A stretch of DNA of 64,000 nucleotides, from assembly GCA_051294375.1 (NCBI GenBank), contig CM119264.1, forward strand, positions 28,810,696-28,874,695. Direction: 5' to 3'. Positions 54,801-64,000 of this stretch are shown in pieces (position 1 is the first letter of the stretch; each line of letters starts with the position of its first letter). Under the pieces are notes generated by a model that saw nothing but the letters and a program-made list of their open reading frames with translations, made no database searches and had not been told where the DNA came from. The position numbers were made by a program, and so were the translations under genes. Source of the DNA: Paraspadella gotoi (taxonomy: Eukaryota > Chaetognatha).

Positions 54801-55704
54801 TGTTTTTTTTAGTCAGTCTAAACGGCGGATATTATTTTCCGTTCAGGTTAAAAATCCTGAAAAATACGGATTCGAGCCTAAGAAACTTTTGCAGCAGTTG
54901 ACCAATCTCTATCTGCATCTCAACTATCCGGAATTTCATCAGGCCATCGCCAACGACGAAAGATCCTACAGGCGAGAGTTATTTATTCATATTCGATTAA
55001 ATTAGATAAATTAGTCTTTACATGCAAATTTAAATGCTTCTATCTTGGCGCCTTTCAGGAAGGAACTGTTCGAAGCGGCGATGGTTCGCATCAAAAAGGC
55101 GATGATCTTCAACGAGGTGGAGATCGAGAGATTCCGCGGCATCGGAGAGGAAGTGGAGAAGCTCGTCAAGCTCAAGGATCGAGAGGAACGGGACTTCGAG
55201 GACGCGCCCGACGAGTTCAAGGTGAGTTTGGACGGGACGAGGTGAGGTGATCTATCAAAGGGTCGAATGGTATTTTAAGTCAAGTGGAGACTCGCGGAAA
55301 AGGAAAGAGTTAAACGTTAATCTTGGTCAGAAAACAAAACAAAAACCTTTAGTAAGGCTTTAATTAAGCTTCCATTGATTGCCAAATTAATATCCTCTGG
55401 AAAATTGGTTTGAAGTTTATTTTCTCAATTGAACTGTGTCGTAAGTTCATAACATCTTTTTCTTATAAATAATCCACACCTTGCATCTCCTCCCTTCAAG
55501 GATCCTTTGATGGACACTTTGATGAAGGATCCCGTGAGCCTCCCGTCCGGCGTGGTCATGGAGCGCGCCATCATCGAGCGCCATCTGCTCAACTCCTCGA
55601 CGGATCCCTTCTCTCGCCTCCCGCTCACCGCGGAACAGCTCGTGCCCAACATCGCGCTAAAGGAGAAAATCGAGGCTTGGTGCCAGGAGAGGAAGCGCGA
55701 CTAA
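48857..55704 (+). CDS. UBE4B: U-box ubiquitin chain elongation factor E4 B
   Basis: Complete orthologue of UBE4B/yeast Ufd2, the E4/E3 ligase that extends ubiquitin chains and works with the p97/Cdc48 segregase. Exons: 48857-48959, 49516-49654, 49836-50022, 50166-50332, 50408-50532, 50604-50703, 50768-50922, 51006-51250, 51321-51433, 51496-51628, 51694-51815, 51888-51996, 52082-52207, 52294-52426, 52508-52995, 53108-53206, 53518-53618, 53683-53805, 53893-54030, 54268-54486, 54559-54772, 54847-54971, 55059-55221, 55501-55704. They sum to 1276 codons plus stop. The N-terminus [17 protein letters not shown] and [11 protein letters not shown] match the vertebrate protein; the Ufd2 core runs from about residue 340 ([26 protein letters not shown]). 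The U-box is the last 68 residues ([31 protein letters not shown]). The intron after 54971 appears to have a GC donor. Confidence 0.96.
53262..53470 (+). mobile_element. tRNA-derived SINE in a UBE4B intron
   Basis: GGGGTTCTAGCCC fits a B box and GGTGCCGGAGGCAAGTCATT an A-box region some 40 bases upstream, followed by a GC-rich tRNA-unrelated body. It stands out as GC-rich in an AT-rich intron between exons 53108-53206 and 53518-53618. Confidence 0.45.
54972..55058 (+). other. Probable GC-AG intron in UBE4B
   Basis: Exon ends TCCTACAG and the intron begins GCGAGAG; the acceptor is CTTTCAG. The join gives [11 protein letters not shown], matching RSYSKELFEE of vertebrate UBE4B without extra residues. 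A GT seven bases later (GA/GTTATT) would also keep phase but adds residues at a weak donor. Confidence 0.55.
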
Positions 55705-55908
55705 AGGGAGAAGTTGTGTCACTCGTTGCGCGTATGATCTTTTCAGAATATCACTATTCACTAGTATCAGTTAATTATAGGTGTACCGTAGGTTAACAAA
55801 AATCCCTCTTTGTTTCTGCGTTGAGAAAAAAAAAGGTTTCTTCTCGCACTATTTTCTCTCTGTCTCTTTCATAGTATCTACTTTTTTCACGCTAGTCAAA
55901 TGAGGAAT

Positions 55909-55970
55909 AATAAATGTGATGTTACCTATCGCCAGCCTGTTTTATATCTTTTTAAGTGTTTCCCAATAAA
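55909..55970 (+). terminator. Polyadenylation signals of UBE4B
   Basis: AATAAA at 55909-55914 and again at 55965-55970, 205 and 261 bases after the stop codon. Confidence 0.6.
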
Positions 55971-57486
55971 TGATTTGTTTCGACTCGATCGGAGTCTTGC
56001 TGCCACATGGTTGTGACTAAGAAACCGTGTTATTGCATCCTAATTGTAAAATTTTAGATATATGTTTATAATCATTCCATTAATTTCCGAGTGTGTTTGT
56101 GCACGGTTTTCTGACTAAATAAGCGCGAGCAAATTTCACTGCAGCTTTTAACTTTTGTCAAGTCGCTGATGGATGCTTTTGAACTTTGTTTATAAGAAAT
56201 GTTATATACAGTGTTGACGTTAAATTTTTTGATGAGTTTATCACCATAATTACGGTTAGCTTCGCTTAATACTGCCTGAAAATCTAGGAAATATTGTGAC
56301 TTTGGTAAATTTCCACGTTAGAAAATGTGAATATTTGTCATGACCTTAAAATTATGCCATTTGCTTTATTTATTATTGTGTCACAAATTACACTGATAAA
56401 TATAAGGAAAATTGTTTAACGTATTTTGTTTAGTACTTATTAGTTAGATTAGCTTAGTTTGAAGATGTTACAATAACCAGTTTAAGGTAAAAACTTATAT
56501 AATTTATAAACAATATAGAACCAATCTATTCTCAACGGCGAACAACGACGAAAAATGTTAATGATAGGGCCGACTGCATTAGCAAAAACATTGCAGGATA
56601 TTTGAGTTAATAGTGAAATCGACCAACGAAATTTTTAGTGCTCTCTTCAGAACTGAGTAAGTGTTCAACAATGTTGGAAATGTTGAATCATTTAAAACTT
56701 TTTAACTGATATTGGTTATCATCAAACGTTAATACTTAAAACTATGAAATTGGTACAACCAATATAAAAATTATCCATTCATTTAATAAATAAGCTATCT
56801 TGCCCCTGACTTTGGACAGGCTTTGGTGGTTTAAGGCCTCCATCACTCTTACAAGATAATGACATAGCAGGTCCCTGCAAGCTTTCAATCAAGACTCTCT
56901 CACAGTCTCGTTTATTCACTCCCAGAGTACCTGGCTTCCCTATCAATGATGTGTATAATATTCAAAGAATGTTTCAATTGTATGAAAAGACCACTCCCTT
57001 AAGTATTAGATCTTAGACTGTATCTCCCACCGAAGCTGACTTCGAAATTATTCCGGGTTAATTTCGTTCGAATAATATACGTGATATAACTTCGAAAGGA
57101 TTTGCATGATCCAGTCAACTTCTTCCGAATCTTAGTTTTGAAAAACAAATTCGATCGATCTCTCGATCTGGCGAACTTACCGAGACATTCCTCATAATAG
57201 GCGTATTCATGTTTCAAAACCGGTTCTGGTCGGCCTGCCAACCCGAAGTTGATCCCATTTTCGGGTGACGTTAGTCCAGGTTAGCAACCTCTGCATCGGC
57301 TGCGTCATTCGAGAAAAAAAAGGGGATCCGGGTCGAAGAAAAATAAAATTCTTTTTTTTTTTTAAATCTAAACACTAATTTAAATATAAGTAGATACTAT
57401 TATTACTCCAAACGCTCGATCTACCAAAGGACACTACCTTAGCCAACTCGGTCACCCACCCCAATTATTCCCCTGCTCACTCCAAA
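55971..57486. other. UBE4B to polycystin intergenic region
   Basis: AT-rich, no coding exon visible. Holds the near-full-length inverted retroposon (56743-57002). The polycystin promoter should lie between that copy and 57486; I see no clear core element. Confidence 0.7.
56743..57002 (-). mobile_element. Short retroposon with 3' hairpin, inverted full-length copy
   Basis: Reverse complement of the 19905-20166 element over its whole length with few differences, so recently active. Ends TATGAAATTGGTACAACCAA on this strand. Confidence 0.8.
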
Positions 57487-59297
57487 ATGGCATCCAACAC
57501 GGAGAGACCTTTTTACGGACAATTAAACCCTGGGTTCTACGCTGATGACGGGAAAAAGCGAAAGTTGGAAGAAGAGAATTCGACTTACTCGGCGGACGTG
57601 GAAGCGACAAAGCGGAAAGCCAAAGGTATATACGGACGAGCCATTCTTTAAATAAATAAAAAGATATCTTGGCCCTGACTTTGGACAGGCCCTGATGGAT
57701 TAAGGACGCCCTATCTTTTACAAGATAAAAACCTAGCAGGACTTTGCAATATTCCAATCAAGACTCTCTCTGTATAGTTTATTGACTCGAGGAACACTTG
57801 AAATGTTATTTTAGTTTAGGTTATTTCTGTGATTTCTTCAGGATCAAAGCTTAAATTACTGTGTTGCATTTCTTGCTGGACTCGATTAAACCAGATCTTT
57901 CTACTCAGGCAAAAAATGTGGTTTCTGCACTTACTTGTGGAAAACGCCAGAGATGCTGGATACCGAAGACAACGAGGAAATTATCAAGGTAATACTATTT
58001 ATTACATGTGCCGCAAACATTTAACCGTCTGTTCAGGACTTCGGACCTGACATCAGCGCCATTTACTTTTGCGGATTAGACGACCCGTGCTGCTTTCGTG
58101 TATGAATCAGCGGGGCGAGAACCCGAAGCCTATGGGCGAGGAGGAGCGCGTGCTACCTTCGGCGCCATAGGTTCTACTAATTCTAGGTCGAGTTGTGGAA
58201 TATTATATCTAAGATATTCGACCTTCGACGATCACCAATGTTTATGAAATTGGTACAACCAATATAAAAATTATCCATACATTTAATAAATAAGCTATCT
58301 TGCCCCTGACTTTTGACAGGCTTTCTTGTTTTAAGGCCTCCATGACTCTTACAAGATAATGACATAGCAGGTCTCTGCATGCTTTCAATCAAGACTCTCT
58401 CACAGTCTAGATACTGCTGAACCGTGCTATTTGAACAATTACTAATGCATCTGTTAATTTGTTTAAATTGTTTTTTGAAACGTTTGTTCATTTCCTCCGT
58501 TAGATAAACATCCGAAACCTCGTCATCTACATTGTTTACATCGTCGTGACCTGCATCATCACTTACGGACGCGTCAACGAAGACAATTACTTTTTTCCCA
58601 AAGTCGTTCAAGCTCATTTTCTGGACAATAACTGGGAGGACGGAGAAGGCAACACTTACAGGGACGCGGGAACGATAGACAACTTTTGGAGTTGGTCCGA
58701 AAACGTTCTTCTCGAAGGACTCTATTGGGAAAAATGGTGAGTTGATGCCTTTCACAGACGCTTGGTGATTGAGTTAGGATTTCATTTTCTCAGTGATTAA
58801 GCTAGAGCTTGTTAAACAGTCGCCCTTGTCTGTTCCAAGGATCAAAGAAATCTCGTAGACAAGATATAAAATATTTGGCTAAAGCCGAAAAGGGTACATA
58901 TTAACTCCTTTTAGTTCTATCAACTTGTGGCCCCGAATGATAATATCATTACTTTCCCAGGTACAACGACCAACCCACGGTCTACTACAAACACTACATC
59001 ATGTCCGGCATGAAGCTCCTCGGTCTTCCGCGCATTCGCCAGATTCGCATCAGGACGACCAACAACGAGTGCAAGGTGCCCAACGTCGTCGCGGTCGGCA
59101 GCAACTCGACCGCCTGCGTTCCATCCTTCAAACTCTCGCTGGAAGATAAAACCGGAAATGATAATTGGAAAATGAGAAAAGGAAATTCGAGTCTGACCGC
59201 TTGGGATTATGTGGAGGAAGAGGATTTAAAGATCAAGAGGACGCAGCAGTGGGCGGGTGAGGAAAAAAGATTGGCTGCTTGCTTGATTATTTGCTTG

Positions 59298-59368
<71 letters not shown>

Positions 59369-62300
59369 GTCCCTTTTATTCATTCATTCATTCATTCATT
59401 CATTCATTCATTCATTCATTAATTCATTAATTCATCTATATTCTTTCCATTCCTTTTTCAAGCCGGATCCTCGATCAGCTATCCCGACGGCGGCTTCATC
59501 CAGAACCTGGCGGGATCTAACGACGAATCGGCGGCGATCTTGAAGGAGCTGAAGGACGCCAAGTGGATCGACGAGGGGACCTCCGCCGTCGTCATCGATT
59601 TCACCGTCTTCAACCCAAACGTCAACTTGTTTTGTCAAGTGCAGATCATGGCCGAGTTTCCAGACTTTGGTGAGGGGGGAAGAAGCCAATCAATCCCCAA
59701 TTTTAAAGATATTAATCAATCAATCAATCAATCAATCAATCTCTCTGAACTCCAGATCGTCACAGATAAGATCATTTTACCTTAAACGACCTCCATTATA
59801 TTGATCAATCATTCTTCCAGTCAATCAATCAAATCATAACGAACAAACCCCCCTTCTTCTTTTCCCCACTCACGACAGGCGGGATGACTCCCTCGTGGTA
59901 TTTCTCCACCGTCTCTCTCTTTCGCTACGAGACTCCCTTCGACTTCTTCATGCTGGCCTGCGAGTTTCTCTTCATCGTGTTCACCCTGTACTACATCGTG
60001 GAAGAGATCATCGAGATCGTTATCCACCGGTTCTCCTATTTGACCAAATTCTTCAACATCGTGGATCTCGTCATCATCGGGGTCTCCATCGCGTGGGCGG
60101 CCTACTTCGGGATGACGTCGTACAAGGTCAGTTTTCGATGTTCTGGGAAACGCGGGCTGAAAATGTGAGTAATATCGGATGGTTACGTTGGTTAAGATAT
60201 TAAGCTATGGGGTTATTACATTAAACAAATTTAAGCTTTAAGTATTAAGTATTTTATTAACCGTTGCTCCATAGTATAAAATAGAAAAGCCAAAAGCTAA
60301 AAAATATCGCTTTTAGGGTATTGAGCAATTTTTTAATAGCCGTGATTAAATTGAAATGAATCTAAGCGTTACTCATGTTTGAAAGCAAGCTTGCAAGTGA
60401 AGCGATCAAGCAGAGCAAGCACGACTAGCAATCGAGCCAACTTTCGAAATCCAAATTAATTAATTAACACATTTCTTGTTTCAGATTTACGTTCGCAACG
60501 ACGTGGAACGATTGATTCAATCCGGATCGAATCACACGAACGAAGGTTCACCGATCGACTACATCAGTCTGGACGATCTCGTCACTCAACTCAACTACAT
60601 GCAGACAACCTCAGCCGTTATCCTATTCTTCGCTTGGATCAAAGTCTTCAAATTTCTCTCCTTTTCCGACACAATGAATCAATTGGGCTACACCATCTCC
60701 AGGTTTGTTTTTTAAGGAGGGGGGTGGACGGAGAAATTGGATTTTTTGATTGGCTCATGAGAGATATTTATTAATTCGTTTTACAGTTTGAGATGTTATA
60801 AAGTTTTTTTGTTTTTCCGTTTTCTCTGAGTGGTCGGTCTTCCAGACATTATTTAAATTTTAGTCCAGTCAAAAGATAGGTGAGAGCAATTGGTATCAGT
60901 TGACTATTCTATTAACTAATAGCAAAAATAAAAAACATACATTAACGCCTCAAGAGTGCTAACATTACAAGTTTGAGACATGCTTTGTTTGCTAAAATTT
61001 TTCCCTAGATTATTCTTTTCTTATTTCATTTATTCCTTTGTCCAATTTTTCAGATCTATGAAAGATATTTTCGGATTCTGCATCATGTTCTTTCTCGTTT
61101 TCTTCGCCTTTGGTCAATTTGCTTTCCTGTTGTTTGGAACTAAATTAGAAGGTAAAAAAAATATCATTTAAAAGAAAAAATTAATTGAATTGTTTTTTAA
61201 AAAAATTTTGAACTCCCCACCTTTAATCATCCTCTCTTCCCGACAGACTTTAGCACCTTCGGCGATTGCGTCTTCACCCAACTCCGCATCATTCTGGGCG
61301 ACTTTGACTATCCCGCGCTGCAGCAGGCCTCCAAAGTCTTCGGCCCAGTCTACTTCTTCCTCTATATCTTCTTCGTCTTCTTCGTCCTCATCAACATGTT
61401 CCTCGCCATCATCGCCGATACTTACTCTATGGTCAAGGAGGAGATGGAGGCCAAGACGGAACAATCTTGGAGCACGAAGAAGGTTGAGTTTTGTGGTGAT
61501 AATCGAGTGGGTTACATTTATAGTTATACTTTTAATTTACTACATTTACACATTTAATTTTACTTTTAATTTAATATTGGTCAGACGGTTGGTTGGTCTG
61601 TTGAACCTACTTTTAAACACATTTCATCATTTCCTTCATCATTTGATGAAGTTCTCCCAGAGTTGCATCTCGGTTTGGTCCAGTCGTTGGTTGATCCTGT
61701 GATCGCTGTTGTCGATCCTCTGGTTGACTTTCTGGTAGTTTTGCTGTTGCTTGACATTGTTGTCGTTTACCAGTTTTAAGATTTGGCCAACGCATTCTGC
61801 CTGTTTGGTCTTTTCTAGGCATTGTTGTCGCAGGGCTCCTTCTCTTTACTCTATGTTTAACTTCCGGGCGCTGTCGGATCTGTTTGAGCCGTTGGAGCCT
61901 TCTTTCTTCTGATGGCGAAGTCCATCTTGATGTGTGGCGTGGTTGAGGTTTTCGGAGTAGGGATAGGATTATTTTAGAAGAGCAGAGCTATACATTAGAA
62001 TTGCTGTTCCTTTTTTTTTTATAGCACGACTACCCCTTAACTTTCGCTTCTCTTTGAATCCCCTTCTTCAGACGCACGAACTTTTCGAGAACGCCAAAGC
62101 CAAAGTGAACGGACTTCGTCACCGCAAAAAGAAAATCGTCGGAATTCTCGAGTTCATTCAAGAAAATGGCGGAATCGCGCGGTGTGGCATCGAAGAGTGG
62201 CGACCGAAACTGAGGGTAAGTCTTTAGGGGTGGCATTGACGAGTGCCGACCAAAACTGAGGGTAAGTGTTAAGGGGTGGCATCGAAGAAGGGCGACCAAA

Positions 62301-63250
62301 ACTGAGGGTAAGTCTTAAGGGGTGCCATCAAAGAAGGGCGACCAAAACTGAGGTTAAGTCTTAAGGGGTGGCATAGAAGAAGGGCGACCAAAACTGAGGG
62401 TAAGTCTTAAGGGGTGGCATCGAAGAAAGGCGACCAATACTGAGGGTAAGTCTTCTCAGAAATTTGTACAACCAAGGTATAATATTCTATTCATTTGTAT
62501 AAAACGAAAACGCCCGGTTTGATAATTATCAGTCAAATGACTGAAGTTTTGTGTTACTATTTTCAGTTTTTGGGTTTAAGAAAATAACATTTGGTTGTTT
62601 TTTTACTCTAGGAAAAAGGTTACACGGAGACGGAAATTCAAGCTTTTTTTTCAAAATTCGACGCAAACAACGACAACAAAATTGGCGACGACGAATTGAG
62701 CGCCGGAGTTCGTAGATTGGAGATAGAAGAGAGGGCGCTGGGTAAGCATAAGCAAGCGCTAAGTAAGCATGGTCATAACTCATAAGTTCGTTTGGATATA
62801 CCTAGTAGACGATTCGTAGGCAAGGGCAAGGAAAGCAAAAACTTGGCGGCTCAACAAGCAGGGAGCTAAAAGTGTCTTGATAGAATTAGAAAGAGAAAGA
62901 ATTAGAAAAGAGAAAAAAGAAAGAACTCGAAAGAAAGAAAGAAAGAGAAAAAAAAGTGATTGACTGTTAACATATATTTTAATATAACTCATCTAATAAC
63001 CATAAATTTTTTTTTTCTAGACCAACAGCAAGAAACTCTCGCCAAAGAGGCCGTCATGGTTCCAGCGGGGAATCTAACGACGAAAGCGCAAATGGGCGCG
63101 GCGATGGAAAGGATCGGGACGATCGAAGCGCAGGTGACGAACCTGGCGGACAAAATCGAAATCATTTTGAAGGAACTGAGGACGGAAGCGGAAAAGAGGC
63201 AGAGGTTGGAATCTCAACTCGAGGTCGAAGCAACGATCTTGGCGCCGTGA
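57487..63250 (+). CDS. PKD2: Polycystin-2-like TRP channel
   Basis: Non-selective, calcium-permeable cation channel of the TRPP family, typically in ciliary and ER membranes. Exons: 57487-57625, 57909-57988, 58504-58736, 58961-59256, 59463-59669, 59879-60126, 60485-60702, 61054-61151, 61247-61482, 62072-62215, 62612-62741, 63021-63250; 752 residues in continuous phase. S1 is [18 protein letters not shown]. The extracellular polycystin (TOP) domain includes [11 protein letters not shown] and [21 protein letters not shown]2-S5 follow, then pore ILGDFDY and S6 [20 protein letters not shown]. An EF-hand ([12 protein letters not shown], near residue 650) and a C-terminal coiled coil complete the PKD2 plan. 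The N-terminus is short (about 73 residues before S1) compared with vertebrate PKD2. It could be a PKD2L paralogue. Confidence 0.95.
57645..57787 (-). mobile_element. Diverged retroposon copy in polycystin intron 1
   Basis: Inverted and diverged, with CCCTGACTTTGGACAGGC and TCAAGACTCTCTC in register with the full copy, lacking the terminal hairpin. Confidence 0.65.
58243..58407 (-). mobile_element. 5'-truncated retroposon copy in polycystin intron 2
   Basis: Inverted copy that keeps the 3' hairpin end and stops at GACTGTGAGAGAG, about 95 bases short of the full 5' end, the truncation pattern of target-primed reverse transcription. Confidence 0.8.
59285..59435. repeat. CTTT and ATTC tetranucleotide arrays
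   Basis: About 80 bases of CTTT followed by about 50 of ATTC in polycystin intron 4, ending some 30 bases before exon 59463. Confidence 0.95.
62180..62455 (+). repeat. 46-bp minisatellite copied from an exon-intron junction
   Basis: The last ~35 bases of polycystin exon 62072-62215 plus its donor (GGCATCGAAGAG, GCGACCGAAACTGAGG/GTAAGTCTT) are followed by five further tandem copies in the intron. Four of the five intronic copies keep GAGG/GTAAGT; one reads GAGGTTAAGT. Confidence 0.9.
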
Positions 63251-64000
63251 CCTTTTTGACCTTGGCTCTTCTTTTTTATTATAAATTTCTGTTTAGATGT
63301 TTATTAGATTAGTTATTAGTTATTATTATCGCAAATATATTTTGAACGGGACGACTGGTTTCCGCTTGATACACGGATTTCAAATGGGAGTGAAATGAAA
63401 ACAATTGGGAAAATGTTGCAAAAGTTAAGCTGACTGACTGTGATTAATATTTCTTCATTTCATTAGTTAAAAAATTCCCTGACGTTAATGTTCCTATCAT
63501 CGACGACAACAACAAAAACAACAACAACGATGAACAGCAAACGTTTATGCTTTATGTTTTTTTACATCATAGCAACTGGTGCGCTTGCCTTCCAGGAGCT
63601 TTTTTTGCAACATTTTTCCCCTCTTATTTGATAGTTCAATTTTAAACTTATTGTAAAAAAAATAAGATGAATATTTTAATTTTTTTTACATTCATTAGTT
63701 AGTATAATGCCTTGGGAGTATGCAAAAAAAATTGTTATTAATATATTTCAAAGTTTAGTTAGACAACAGGCTCTTGCCAGATCATTGTTTTTTTTTGGTT
63801 TTTTTAACGATGAAATTTTAATTTTCTATAAGTTTTAACTAGAAAAACTACTAAAATGAAAAAGGCTGTCATTGTGGTTGTGAAAAAGCTTTTGACATTT
63901 CGATTGCTATATCTGTAAGATGAACCAAAATTTTCAAACATTTTTTTCATAAAAATATATTTTCTAACAGGAAGGTCCAAAAAATTCGGCCTTGCCATTG
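63251..64000. other. Region downstream of polycystin
   Basis: AT-rich, with an AAC run near 63505-63530. No canonical AATAAA close to the stop; TTATTATAAAT near 63280 may serve. No gene seen to the window end. Confidence 0.6.

Overview
The window is from an animal nuclear genome. It has densely intronic genes with GC-rich exons, AT-rich introns full of microsatellites and non-coding mobile elements, and a tRNA-Cys gene. A ciliary dynein heavy chain and a polycystin-2 channel point to a ciliated metazoan, probably a marine invertebrate. I cannot name the phylum. Splice sites and exon phases were read by hand, and in nearly every gene the phases chain without conflict.

Layout. (1) 284-10337, minus: 5' part of an axonemal dynein heavy chain, DNAH6-like, with a very long disordered N-terminus; the rest lies beyond base 1. 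A tRNA-Cys gene sits antisense in one intron. (2) 14226-15692, plus: SLC16-type monocarboxylate transporter in one coding exon. (3) 16289-19439, minus: unrecognised single-pass membrane protein with six-residue repeats. (4) 21093-22635, minus: small secreted precursor with three related basic-flanked repeats, each on its own exon; it looks like a peptide prohormone of no family I recognise. (5) 26721-46060 or a little beyond, plus: about 30 exons for a protein with two calponin-homology-like domains and many ankyrin repeats. (6) 48857-55704, plus: complete UBE4B/Ufd2 U-box ubiquitin ligase, 24 exons. (7) 57487-63250, plus: complete polycystin-2-like channel, 12 exons.

The most unusual non-coding structure is at 28440-30919, in an intron of the ankyrin gene. 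A short hAT-like element (TAGRGTGGAG ends, 8-bp target duplication) carries two nested foldback insertions with 12-13 bp duplications. Their arms carry hammerhead ribozyme motifs, as in Penelope-like elements. A second, uninterrupted copy of the host element lies at 43996-44611. Another retroposon family is scattered as 5'-truncated copies sharing one 3' hairpin.

The genes do not form an operon. Dynein and polycystin-2 share a ciliary setting; the others look unrelated in function.
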